A stretch of 40,445 nt of DNA from Rhodospirillales bacterium (GTDB lineage Bacteria; Pseudomonadota; Alphaproteobacteria; ATCC43930; CGMCC-115725). Below are positions 1 through 6,410 of the stretch, one piece after another. Below the pieces are notes generated by a model, which had not been told where the DNA came from, did not search any database, and saw only the letters and a program-made list of their open reading frames with translations. The stretch's first letter is position 1. Every line of letters starts with the position of its first letter. Made by a program: the position numbers and the translations under genes. The DNA lies in the NCBI GenBank assembly GCA_028291405.1, contig JAQGID010000097.1, forward strand, positions 1 through 40,445, read 5' to 3'.

Positions 1-1
1 G

Positions 2-130
2 ATCTTGCAGCCGGTCATCTCAGACCTCCCCCTGCAGGAACCGAACCTGGATGCAGAGGCCAGGATGAGGCAACGGATAGAGGATGCTGTCGGAGAGGTG
101 ATGAGAATGGCGGTGGCGAGGCTGGAATGA
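2..130 (+). CDS. C-terminal fragment of an unidentified protein
   Basis: An open frame enters from the left edge and ends at a TGA at 128-130, giving the last 42 residues of a protein. The end is charged and probably helical (RIEDAVGEVMRMAVARLE). I do not recognise the family, and the start lies outside the window. The assignment rests only on an uninterrupted frame of plausible composition, and it may be a chance opening. Confidence 0.35.
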   Translation: MLQPVISDLPLQEPNLDAEARMRQRIEDAVGEVMRMAVARLE

Positions 131-227
131 GCGCGGCTGTGCACCTGCGGTCGGAATCTGCAGGAAGCGCCACGCGTGTTACGTGAGAGCCTTGGCGAGC
201 GAATGGGCCGGATATCGGGCATAATCG

Positions 228-449
228 TCAAGCCGCGTCGAAGAAGTCGGTGGGTGTTAGATCAATTCCGCGCCGGCGGGCTTCCGCGAGCAGTATCGAT
301 TGATGGCGCGTAGGCACATGGCCCCCGGTGCCGCCCTTGTCCTTGGAATAAGTCCAGCGATAAACTCTGCTAAGATGAACCTGCACGATTCCCGCGACCG
401 CTTCGGGACCCCCGCATTTCTCAATTACCCGTGATGCTGAGCTGGACAT
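228..449 (-). CDS. small Cro/YdaS-like HTH protein
   Basis: This 73-residue protein resembles small phage-type helix-turn-helix proteins. Residues 5-35 (VIEKCGGPEAVAGIVQVHLS then RVYRW) read as a compact HTH whose recognition helix ends in the RVYRW segment. A Gly-rich GGTGGHVP loop and a helix with HQSILLAEARRRG follow. It is divergently transcribed from the S24-type repressor gene at 547, the classic layout of a lysis/lysogeny or excision switch. Operator-like palindrome O1 (460-472) lies 10 bases upstream of its start codon, over the predicted promoter. By analogy it would be a Cro-type antagonist or early regulator. The HTH call is good; the role is inferred from position. Confidence 0.75.
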   Translation of the reverse strand: MSSSASRVIEKCGGPEAVAGIVQVHLSRVYRWTYSKDKGGTGGHVPTRHQSILLAEARRRGIDLTPTDFFDAA

Positions 450-459
450 AAGGCATCTT

Positions 460-472
460 TGCGATTATCGCA
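460..472. promoter_or_regulatory. operator candidate O1
   Basis: TGCGATTATCGCA is a perfect 6+1+6 palindrome in the AT-rich gap between the divergent HTH genes. Closely related 13-mers occur at 499-511, 1349-1361 and 1385-1397, all next to the repressor gene. That pattern is expected of operators for the repressor encoded at 547-1341. Confidence 0.5.
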
Positions 473-491
473 TAATATGTCAATACCTCAA
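464..491 (-). promoter_or_regulatory. candidate promoter of the Cro-like gene
   Basis: On the minus strand, GATAAT (464-469) fits a -10 box. TTGAGG (486-491) lies 16 bases upstream as a possible -35, and TTGACA (478-483) is an alternative -35 if a weaker -10 is used. The -10 falls inside palindrome O1, so repressor binding there would block polymerase. This is seen by eye only. Confidence 0.4.
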
Positions 492-498
492 TATCATG

Positions 499-511
499 AG
501 CGATAACAGCA
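499..511. promoter_or_regulatory. operator candidate O2
   Basis: AGCGATAACAGCA matches 10 of 13 positions of O1 read on the opposite strand. It lies 36 bases before the repressor start codon, where it could mediate autoregulation. Confidence 0.35.
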
Positions 512-546
512 CATGAATTTTGCCAATCGCGGGGTCACAATAGCGT

Positions 547-1341
547 ATGGATTCCTATTGGTTTGTCTCGCGTCTTAATTTCGTTCGTAAGGTTCAAAAG
601 GACCTCGCAGACGCGCTCGGTCTCGACGTTTCGGCCGTCAATCGACTCATCCACGGAAATCGCAAGATCAAGGCGGAGGAACTCCCTACGATCGCGAAAT
701 TCCTGGACGTGAGCGTTGAAACCCTAATGGAAAGGATCAAGCACCCAAGCGAGCCGATCTCGGAACAGGACCTTGAGGCCTTGAGCCGTCGGCAACAGAA
801 GCTTGCTTCCCAGCGGCCACTCCCTCTGACAAAGGTTGGCGAAGAACGGCTCTATGGAAGAGGGGCAACTACGCGTTTCAATCACGAAAAAGGCAGCACC
901 GCAGAGCAGTCGGAACAAATAGGTCCACCCGAAAGCGCATGGTTAACGACACCGAAGGACCTACCTATCTTAGGAACAGTATCAGCAGCTCCAGAAGTCC
1001 TTACATTTCCGTCTGATCAAAGACCATATGGGATGACGTATCGCCCATTTCAGCTCTTGGGTGTTCCCGATGTCTTTGCCACTATATGTTCGGGCGAGGC
1101 GATGCGGCCCATGTACAAGCCGGGACAGGTATTATATTTGAATCCTCATGAACCTGTTCGACCCGGCGATGGAGTTCTGATCGAGCGCAAAGACGAGACG
1201 GCGGTAGTCCGCGAGATGCGGGCGGCTCGTCTCGATGAGGTGGAGGTTGCGCGCTATCAACCGGAAGAGCGGATTGAAGCTATTCCAAGAACGATGATTA
1301 GGCGGTTGTATCGGGTAATGGGAGCGTTGGACCTGCGCTAG
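547..1341 (+). CDS. XRE-S24 family phage-type repressor with degenerate catalytic dyad
   Basis: This 264-residue transcriptional repressor belongs to the CI/LexA-like class. Residues about 10-62 form an XRE-type HTH (QKDLADALGLDVSAVNRLI, then LPTIAKFLDVSVETLM). A poorly conserved linker follows, then an S24/LexA-like C-terminal fold at about 140-264 with the family signature PGQVLYLNPHEPVRPGDGV. Family members keep a catalytic Ser in a GDSMxP motif and a Lys in a VKR motif. Here the corresponding residues are Ala185 (GEAMRP) and Arg222 (VVREM), so RecA-stimulated self-cleavage looks impossible. It would keep the element quiet by binding the TGCGAT-type palindromes on both sides of its gene, and induction probably needs an antirepressor such as the divergent Cro-like protein. 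Codon usage is more AT-rich than in the core genes. Confidence 0.85.
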   Translation: MDSYWFVSRLNFVRKVQKDLADALGLDVSAVNRLIHGNRKIKAEELPTIAKFLDVSVETLMERIKHPSEPISEQDLEALSRRQQKLASQRPLPLTKVGEERLYGRGATTRFNHEKGSTAEQSEQIGPPESAWLTTPKDLPILGTVSAAPEVLTFPSDQRPYGMTYRPFQLLGVPDVFATICSGEAMRPMYKPGQVLYLNPHEPVRPGDGVLIERKDETAVVREMRAARLDEVEVARYQPEERIEAIPRTMIRRLYRVMGALDLR

Positions 1342-1348
1342 CGCTGTA

Positions 1349-1361
1349 TGCGAATAACGCA
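1349..1361. promoter_or_regulatory. operator candidate O3
   Basis: TGCGAATAACGCA has symmetric TGCG/CGCA ends and matches 10 of 13 positions of the reverse complement of O1. It begins 8 bases after the repressor stop codon and just ahead of a TTGACC box (1372-1377), at the head of the downstream operon. Confidence 0.4.
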
Positions 1362-1384
1362 AAAAACATTGTTGACCTTCAATT

Positions 1385-1397
1385 TGCGATTATGGCA
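1385..1397. promoter_or_regulatory. operator candidate O4
   Basis: TGCGATTATGGCA differs from O1 at one base. The identity extends two bases upstream (TT), so 14 of 15 positions agree. It lies 8 bases downstream of a -35-like TTGACC, so it probably controls transcription of the operon beginning at 1434. I see no convincing -10 box. Confidence 0.5.
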
Positions 1398-1433
1398 AAG
1401 TGGCTCCATCGAAACCGTTGATGGCTGGCCGCG

Positions 1434-1730
1434 ATGCAGTTTTCAGACCACTCCGATGTTCCCGCAGACGGCCTCGCCGAAGACAATTGGCGCTCCATCG
1501 GAGAATGCGCCCGCGCCGCTATCGCTCAGATCTGTATCCGGATCTGCCGAGACCGTGACGCCGCCCGCCTAACGGTAGAGCGCCAGCGCGCCGAGCTGGC
1601 CCGGCTGAACGCGCGGTTCGACGCCGCCGCGCTCACCATCCGCGACCTAACCCTTCAACACGATCGCCAACGGACCCGTGCCGACGCTGCTGAAGCGCGT
1701 CTCCGGTCCCACGGCCTCGCTCTCGCCTGA
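1434..1730 (+). CDS. small coiled-coil protein of unknown function
   Basis: The product has 98 residues. After an acidic N-terminus, residues about 44-95 form a heptad-like charged helix rich in Arg, Ala and Leu (LTVERQRAELARLNARFDAA), most likely a coiled coil. The third codon position is strongly GC-rich, which favours this frame over the competing frame from 1348. There is no clear Shine-Dalgarno sequence. It is the first gene after operators O3/O4 and heads the element's operon. I do not recognise a family; a dimerising accessory protein is possible but speculative. Confidence 0.6.
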   Translation: MQFSDHSDVPADGLAEDNWRSIGECARAAIAQICIRICRDRDAARLTVERQRAELARLNARFDAAALTIRDLTLQHDRQRTRADAAEARLRSHGLALA

Positions 1731-1803
1731 CGCCCGTCAGGGAGGCCATCGGGCTGCCTGCGATCGGCCCGGATCGGTTTCACAATCGCAGAGGAGTAAG
1801 GCA

Positions 1804-2313
1804 ATGCCCCGAGACCATGCCGAGACCAAGACAGCCATCACTTGCGACCCCGGCGATTTCATCCTCGTTCTCGCCGGAGAGATCGAAACCAACTATGCGG
1901 AAATCGATCGGCTCGATTTGATCCACACCGCCGCGACCCGGGCCGGCGGCGCCGATGATCTCGGCTTGGATCTCGTCCAGACGCGGCTCACCGCCCTCTG
2001 CGATCGGAACCAGGCGCTGACAGGCGCAATCGCCTCGACACAGGCGACGAGCCTTGCGGGAGCGCTCGTCCAGATCCGCATCGCGCTTTGTGAGGCTGAT
2101 GCGCTCAAACACAGCGTGGACGGCAACGCCAACGATCTCAACGACATGATCTTGGTCACGAAACACTTGGCTTCGGCCGTGTACGCGATCGAGCAGCACA
2201 CCGGCATCCGCCCCGACGAATACGCCGGAGGCGCGTTCGCCGTGCCCCATGCGGCAGCGATGTTGCGAGCACCGGAAACCAGCGAGCAACCCATCGCCAT
2301 CGCTGCGGAATAG
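1804..2313 (+). CDS. uncharacterised helical protein, module copy A
   Basis: The start at 1804 follows a clear GAGGAG (1791-1796), giving 169 residues. Residues about 55-130 form a helical module: a helix with VQTRLTALCDRNQALTGAI, a turn with QATSLAG, a helix VQIRIALCEADA, and a final helix near VTKHLASAVYAIE. The pattern helix-ATxxxG-helix with a central Arg recurs in the proteins at 2825-3613 (twice) and 3626-4165, so these look like distant paralogues. From memory, similar short proteins are common in Rhizobiales mobile regions; no function is known to me. The protein ends in -IAAE, like the next two. The next start codon is only 11 bases away, so the genes are one operon. Confidence 0.8.
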   Translation: MPRDHAETKTAITCDPGDFILVLAGEIETNYAEIDRLDLIHTAATRAGGADDLGLDLVQTRLTALCDRNQALTGAIASTQATSLAGALVQIRIALCEADALKHSVDGNANDLNDMILVTKHLASAVYAIEQHTGIRPDEYAGGAFAVPHAAAMLRAPETSEQPIAIAAE

Positions 2314-2324
2314 GAGGATCGACT

Positions 2325-2813
2325 ATGTCGAAGAAAAAGACCCCGACCAGCCTCTATGACCGCCTCGCCGCGTTGCCCTTTGCCACTCGTAACGGAAAGG
2401 GGGGAAAGCACAATTATTGGGCCGTTTCTCCGGCGCACGCCGACGGCGAGCCCGGGACTTATGCGGCTGACTGCAACACCGGCCATGACTACGCCGAGGC
2501 GATGATGCCGCTGCTCGAGGAGGACGCTCTTCTTCTCCGGGATGTCATCCTCTCCATGGTCCGGCACGGGGACGAAGAGGCGTGCCGCGGCCTGATCGTC
2601 GGCTTTATGAGCCATGTCATCCGGTCGTTCACGGTAGGTCGTGCGGAAAGCAATCGAATGCAACAGGCCGCCCGAGACTGGTGGAAGGAGCAGACCGCGC
2701 GAGAAGAAGCAAATGCCGTCGCGCGAGAAGAAGCAGAGGCCGCGCGGGCCCGAGAGGCCCGCGGCCGCCGGACCCGCCGGCATTCCACCGTCCCCGCCAT
2801 CGCTGCCGAGTAG
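2325..2813 (+). CDS. uncharacterised protein with basic-acidic helical tail
   Basis: The start is preceded by AGGAGG about 7 bases upstream. The 162-residue product begins MSKKKTPTSLYDRLAALPF and has a middle part rich in Asp, His and Tyr. Residues about 115-152 are a long charged Ala/Arg/Glu helix (REEANAVAREEAEAARARE). It ends in -PAIAAE. I see no catalytic motif, membrane segment or signal peptide. It is spaced 11 bases from both neighbours and shares N-terminal MSKK and C-terminal AAE sequences with them. The helical module of its neighbours is not evident here. Function unknown. Confidence 0.75.
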   Translation: MSKKKTPTSLYDRLAALPFATRNGKGGKHNYWAVSPAHADGEPGTYAADCNTGHDYAEAMMPLLEEDALLLRDVILSMVRHGDEEACRGLIVGFMSHVIRSFTVGRAESNRMQQAARDWWKEQTAREEANAVAREEAEAARAREARGRRTRRHSTVPAIAAE

Positions 2814-2824
2814 AGAGAGCCACC

Positions 2825-3613
2825 ATGTCGAAGAAATCCAAGACCGATGCTTCCGAGGGCCTGATCGCGGTGTGCCAGCGATGGCACGAGATGCGGGCCG
2901 AAACTCAAGCAGCCTTCAAGGCTGCCAGAGAGCTGAAGGGCAAGGAATACGACGCAGCCCTGGCGATTGCCGAGCAGGCGCTCGAAAGGCAGAACTCCCT
3001 CTTCAAAGTGATCTGGCTCATCGTTCCGGAGACGCCGCAAGCGTTGATCGCCCAGGTCGTCGTCGCTCGGACCGAGCTGGCAGACGACAACAGCGACTGC
3101 GACGGAAAGGTCACGTTCGCGGATTCCCTTCACGACGGGCTCCATCAGATACTATGCCATGCTGAGCGTCTAACGGCGGCGGCGCCTGCTTCGACCACCC
3201 TGATCGACGCCGATCAGCTTATCGCCAATAGCCCTCTCGCGCGTGTGATCGATGCCTACAATCGGGCTCGGAGAGCGGAAGGCGATGCGCTTGAGGGCCT
3301 CGAAAGGGCGCAATGGAAACGTCGCGATGGGTTGCCGCACGGCGATATCGACGCGCTCTCACAAGTCCACGACGCCCGGCGAGCCGAGGCGGGCCGACTG
3401 TACGAGGTCATCGAAAGCAGCGATGCGACCAACCACGGCGACGTAATCGCAAAGCTCCGGTTTTTCTCACAATGCTACGGCGATTCCGCTGACGGCGACG
3501 CCGTGGTGTTCTGGTGCAAGAGCATCGAGGAGGACGTGGTTCGTCTCGCCTCCGCCGGACAGCCGGGCGTCCTGGCGCCGGAGAGATTTGTCCCGTCGAT
3601 CGCGGCCGAGTAG
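2825..3613 (+). CDS. uncharacterised protein with two helical modules (copy C)
   Basis: The start at 2825 (MSKKSK...) follows GAGAGAG and sits 11 bases after the previous stop, giving 262 residues. Two segments, about 65-117 (VPETPQALIAQVVVARTELA) and 185-243 (SSDATNHGDVIAKLRFF), resemble the module in the proteins at 1804 and 3626. This looks like an internal duplication. The region around 140-185 is a charged linker helix. The protein ends -PSIAAE. No enzymatic motif is visible. The tandem arrangement suggests growth of the operon by repeated duplication, and the products may assemble together; that is inference. Confidence 0.75.
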   Translation: MSKKSKTDASEGLIAVCQRWHEMRAETQAAFKAARELKGKEYDAALAIAEQALERQNSLFKVIWLIVPETPQALIAQVVVARTELADDNSDCDGKVTFADSLHDGLHQILCHAERLTAAAPASTTLIDADQLIANSPLARVIDAYNRARRAEGDALEGLERAQWKRRDGLPHGDIDALSQVHDARRAEAGRLYEVIESSDATNHGDVIAKLRFFSQCYGDSADGDAVVFWCKSIEEDVVRLASAGQPGVLAPERFVPSIAAE

Positions 3614-3625
3614 GGGAGAGCAGCA

Positions 3626-4165
3626 ATGTCGAAGATGCCGACGCCGCTATCCTGCGCCGAGATCTCGCGCAACGTCGCCATTGGGTTGCGCACCGTGAAA
3701 ACCAAGCGCGACACCTGGATCAGCGCCCGCGATGCGCTGCTGGACAGCGGGAAGCTCCCGAAGGATCTGCCTATGCCGGACGGCCCGACGCATGGGGAGG
3801 TTTTGGCTCTCCAGGCGGCCGGCCTTCCTGTGCCGGAAAGCACTGAGGTCCTCGAAGCATTTGATCGCTGGCTTGAGGCCAGCAAGGAGAGCCGCAAGGC
3901 GAAACGCAAGATCGAGCGCGACCTCGGGCTGGATAAACTGTACGACGCATTTTCGGACGCGTCGCGCCGCCTCACGTCCGACATCTCGCTCCTCCGCCGG
4001 ATGCGCGCGATGACACTCGCCGACCTGCACGCGAAGATCCGAACCCTCGATCTCCTGGCCCACGAAGGCGACGACTTTAGCGTCGAGGTGGTCGACCTCG
4101 CTCGCTCGATCCGGCGAGATGCTGACGCCCTGCTGGGCCAGCCTGTCACCGCGCTCGCGGCGTAG
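3626..4165 (+). CDS. uncharacterised helical protein, module copy D
   Basis: The start follows AGGGGAGAG, 12 bases after the previous stop, and the product has 179 residues (MSKMPTP...). Residues about 75-125 are charged helices. Residues 120-171 (RRMRAMTLADLHAKIRTLD, then VEVVDLARSIRRDADALL) match the helical module of the two module-bearing upstream proteins. The C-terminus reads -VTALAA, unlike the -AAE of its neighbours, and resembles the end of the tmRNA tag recognised by ClpXP. Whether it works as a degron here is untested. Function unknown. Confidence 0.75.
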   Translation: MSKMPTPLSCAEISRNVAIGLRTVKTKRDTWISARDALLDSGKLPKDLPMPDGPTHGEVLALQAAGLPVPESTEVLEAFDRWLEASKESRKAKRKIERDLGLDKLYDAFSDASRRLTSDISLLRRMRAMTLADLHAKIRTLDLLAHEGDDFSVEVVDLARSIRRDADALLGQPVTALAA

Positions 4166-4170
4166 CAACG

Positions 4171-4320
4171 ATGACCGTCACCGCCGTCCAGCAATCGAAG
4201 CCGCTCCATCAGGTGGAGATCGCTGGGCGTGCGGGGCGGTTCGATTTGCGACGTCTCCGTCTCGGAAGGCTTAGATCAAGTAGCACCGGGCGCGGCATGA
4301 ACGAGTGGGGCCAGCAGTGA
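4171..4320 (+). CDS. small ORF bridging the operon and the excisionase
   Basis: A 49-residue frame starts 5 bases after the preceding stop and ends at a TGA that overlaps the GTG start of the next gene (GTGA). The product is basic (GRFDLRRLRLGRLRSSSTG) and of no recognised family. The junctions fit translational coupling, but composition alone cannot prove the peptide is made. Confidence 0.4.
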   Translation: MTVTAVQQSKPLHQVEIAGRAGRFDLRRLRLGRLRSSSTGRGMNEWGQQ

Positions 4321-4691
4321 ACACCAAGACCGCCGATCAGGTCGCCGCCGGCCTCCACATCAGCCTCAAGACGCTGACGCGCCGGCTCAAGGACCATCCC
4401 GAGATTCGACCGATCCGCACCGGGCGATCTATAGTTTTCGACGATGCGGCCGAGAAGGCGCTCCTCGCGGCGCTCCGTGCTCGTCCGATCCCCATGCGGC
4501 CGTCCCGCAGGAAACGCGCAAAGGCGACCGAGCCATGCCCATCCACCTCATCGCGCCCGGCAAGCGAAAAGGGAATCGCTTCTACCTCGTCCGCGGTCAA
4601 ATCGGCGGACGCGATATCGAGGTCTCTACAAAGACGCGAGACCCAGAAGCTGCTGCGCGGTTTAAGGTCGAGCTCGAGCGCCGCGCGCTAG
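4317..4691 (+). CDS. excisionase-like HTH protein
   Basis: I chose the GTG at 4317 because it overlaps the preceding stop (GTGA); a GTG at 4305 is the alternative. Residues 1-50 (TADQVAAGLHISLKTLTRRL, then IRTGRSIVFDDAA) have the MerR/excisionase-type HTH pattern found beside integrases. A Xis-like protein would set the direction of recombination by the adjacent integrase. The last third overlaps the integrase gene by 157 bases in another frame and is Ser/Arg-rich and low in complexity. The original stop may have been lost and the tail may be non-functional. HTH confidence is fair; the Xis role is inferred from context. Confidence 0.65.
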   Translation: MNTKTADQVAAGLHISLKTLTRRLKDHPEIRPIRTGRSIVFDDAAEKALLAALRARPIPMRPSRRKRAKATEPCPSTSSRPASEKGIASTSSAVKSADAISRSLQRRETQKLLRGLRSSSSAAR

Positions 4692-5530
4692 ATGCCCGGA
4701 TACCAGGGGCAGCGGAGGAGATCACCTTCGCCAAAGCTGCCGAGCTGTATCGGGCATGGCGCGATCCGTCCGACGCCGACAAGAAGCGCATTGATCGGGT
4801 GGTCGCGCATCTCGGCCAGATGGCGGTCGGCGCGATCCTCCAGGCCGACCTTGTCGACGCTGCCATTAAGCTTCACCCGGCCGGGGCGCCGGCGACGAGG
4901 AACCGCGAGGTCCTGCGCCCGGCCGCTGCGATCCTGCACTATGCCGCCGAGCAGCGGTACTGCGCCTGGCTCCGTATCAAGCTGTTCAAGGAGCCTCGGC
5001 CAAGGACCCGATCGGTGACGATCGACACCGCGGCGACGCTCCTCCAGGCCACGACAGGCATGCAGCAGCTCTTGCTCCTATGGCTCTTCCGGCAGGGCAA
5101 TCGCATCAGTGATGCGTTGCGCGTGGAGTGGGAGCGCATCGACCTGGTCGGCGCGACGGTGCGCATGAGGATCGGCAAGACCGACGAGTGGACTACGGCG
5201 CCGCTTCACGAGGACCTCGTCGCGGCGCTGGCGAACATCAAGGAGGAGGAGCGGGGGCAGTTCGTCTTCCCGTGGCGCAGCCGGTTCAGCGTCTACAATT
5301 GGCTCCGCCCGCTTGTGCAGAGCCTCGGCTTGGCCTTCACGCCGCACATGGCGCGCCACAGTCTCGGGACATGGCTCAACGCCCAGGGAGCCGGGCTCAA
5401 GACGATCATGGCGGCACTAGGCCACGCCGATCCGAAAAGTTCGATGCGCTATCAGACCGCGGACGTCGAAATTGTCCGTCAGGCCGGAGCGAAGGTCGGG
5501 AGGCTGATCAAGGGGCGCGACAATAGCTGA
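4535..5530 (+). CDS. tyrosine recombinase/phage-type integrase
   Basis: This 331-residue site-specific recombinase belongs to the lambda-integrase family. The N-terminal part (1-155) holds an arm-binding-like segment and a SAM-like core-binding domain (ITFAKAAELYRAWRD onward). The catalytic domain (160-331) carries the full set: Arg190 (GNRISDAL), Lys215 (IGKTDEW), His271 and Arg274 (TPHMARHSLGTW), His297 (LGHADP) and nucleophile Tyr305 (MRYQTAD). It therefore looks active. It lies downstream of the HTH gene and about 2.3 kb left of the tRNA-Thr fragment, a typical integrase target, which makes it the likely enzyme for this element. The material between integrase and tRNA fragment may have been added later. 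Confidence 0.93.
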   Translation: MPIHLIAPGKRKGNRFYLVRGQIGGRDIEVSTKTRDPEAAARFKVELERRALDARIPGAAEEITFAKAAELYRAWRDPSDADKKRIDRVVAHLGQMAVGAILQADLVDAAIKLHPAGAPATRNREVLRPAAAILHYAAEQRYCAWLRIKLFKEPRPRTRSVTIDTAATLLQATTGMQQLLLLWLFRQGNRISDALRVEWERIDLVGATVRMRIGKTDEWTTAPLHEDLVAALANIKEEERGQFVFPWRSRFSVYNWLRPLVQSLGLAFTPHMARHSLGTWLNAQGAGLKTIMAALGHADPKSSMRYQTADVEIVRQAGAKVGRLIKGRDNS

Positions 5531-5566
5531 TTCGCGTCCCGCACCGGCGGGGTGACTAGGGCGACC

Positions 5567-5584
5567 GGGATCTCTTCTGATCCC
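5567..5584 (+). terminator. weak hairpin after the integrase
   Basis: GGGATC and GATCCC pair perfectly around a TCTTCT loop, 37 bases after the integrase stop. The downstream side has only two T residues, so intrinsic termination would be weak. The position suits the end of the element's operon. Confidence 0.3.
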
Positions 5585-5607
5585 TTCGACCAATGCCGCC
5601 AGCCGAT

Positions 5608-5803
5608 CTACTGCGCGGCTATGTCGAGCATCTGACGCCGAACTTCCGAGTCGACGATGGTCTCTGCCTCTAGTCGCAAGCGCTGCGCCCGTTCGCGGTA
5701 TTTCTGGGGATCGGCCATGTCTAGACAGGTTTACGACAAGGCGATTCCCCGAGGCAATAGCCGGCTGAGCAAAAACGGCGAGGTGTGACTGCTATCTAAT
5801 ACC
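5608..5803 (-). pseudogene. decayed, internally deleted copy of the 6442-6951 gene
   Basis: Read on the minus strand, this stretch aligns with the gene at 6442-6951 from its VLxSxHT segment to its MA(D/E)PQKYR segment. About 200 bases in the middle are missing. A TAA at 5731-5733 interrupts the frame where the intact copy has a Tyr codon. After the stop, a 36-residue frame from ATG at 5718 (MADPQKYRERAQRLRLEAET...) remains open. Stand-alone proteins with this MxDPQKYR start are familiar small hypotheticals in Rhizobiales, so the remaining frame might still be expressed. The copy is shorter at its C-terminal end than the intact paralogue. Confidence 0.6.
5777..5803. repeat. repeat R2, copy 1
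   Basis: A 27-base sequence (GGCGAGGTGTGACTGCTATC...) agrees at 24 of 27 positions with 6863-6889. This is closer than the rest of the duplicated locus, so R2 may be a conserved control element or simply the best-preserved part of the duplication. Confidence 0.6.
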
Positions 5804-5828
5804 GAAGTGGTCGGCTGTCAGGAGCATC

Positions 5829-5858
5829 GGTAGTGTACCGGTTTGAATGGTGACAGCC
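5829..5858. repeat. repeat R1, left copy
   Basis: A 30-base sequence beginning GGTAGTGTACCGGTTTGAAT matches 6411-6440 at 24 of 30 positions in the same orientation. The pair brackets the two-gene cassette 5939-6389. It could be a remnant of mobile-element ends; no transposase is present. Confidence 0.55.
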
Positions 5859-5938
5859 CGCGCTCTCGCGTGTCCGCCTATCGCGATCCCGTTCGCGCTC
5901 CCATATCATGCTTAGCGGAAAGCATGGAGGGCGCTGTG

Positions 5939-6163
5939 ATGGTCAATTTGAAGTGGCTCCAATCCCTGAGAGACGAGATAGCGCGGGCACGAAAGAATGA
6001 TTTAGAGCCACTGGAAGGCGGCTGGGTGCGCGTTTATCGCCACAGCTACGACGGACGGACGGAGAACGTCACCGAGCAACATATTGCTTCTCTCCGCGAG
6101 ACCATCGCCCGCATCCAAGGTGTCGCAGGTCAGTACTATGAGGAGCATGTCCACCGTGCCTAA
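5939..6163 (+). CDS. small hypothetical protein
   Basis: The start at ATG 5939 is supported by GGAGG at 5926-5930; an upstream in-frame ATG at 5843 lies inside repeat R1 and is less likely. The product has 74 residues: a charged helix (NLKWLQSLRDEIARARKND), a short beta-like segment (GGWVRVYRHSYDGRTENV) and a second helix (IASLRETIARIQGVAGQYY). There is no signal peptide or known motif. It overlaps the next gene by 17 bases, so the two are probably co-translated. Function unknown. Confidence 0.65.
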   Translation: MVNLKWLQSLRDEIARARKNDLEPLEGGWVRVYRHSYDGRTENVTEQHIASLRETIARIQGVAGQYYEEHVHRA

Positions 6164-6389
6164 AGGTCCCCGTGGGAAGAAGCGCCCCGCTGATGTCATA
6201 GGCAACGCCGTAAAGGTGATGCGGATCGCTACTGGCGAGGAAGAGGAAGTGCCTCCACCGCGCTCCGCCGCAGCCGAGCTAGGGAGCAAGGGCGGCAAGG
6301 CGCGAGCGGCGACGATGACGCCAGAGCGGCGGAAGGAGATCGCTGAGAAGGCGGCGGCGAAGCGGTGGGGTGCGAAACGCGGCACCTGA
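6147..6389 (+). CDS. KGG-type small basic protein
   Basis: This 80-residue protein has an alternative ATG at 6138. The N-terminal KGPRGKKRPADVIGNAVKVM and the C-terminal LGSKGGKARAATMTPERRKE, followed by AEKAAAKRW, are the signatures of a widespread small family. From memory, members are labelled RNA-binding or histone H1-like protein; the GGKAR repeat recalls stress-induced KGG-motif proteins. It is strongly basic at the C-terminus and probably binds nucleic acid, although the function is not established. It overlaps the preceding small gene and ends 21 bases before repeat R1'. Confidence 0.8.
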   Translation: MSTVPKGPRGKKRPADVIGNAVKVMRIATGEEEEVPPPRSAAAELGSKGGKARAATMTPERRKEIAEKAAAKRWGAKRGT

Positions 6390-6410
6390 CGCGTTAGTTA
6401 TAAAAACGAT

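Noticed and set aside
1348-1572. A 74-codon frame after the repressor
   Set aside because: It overlaps the 1434 frame, which has better codon-position composition and a coherent coiled-coil; the 74-codon product is Ser/Pro/Thr-rich without structure.
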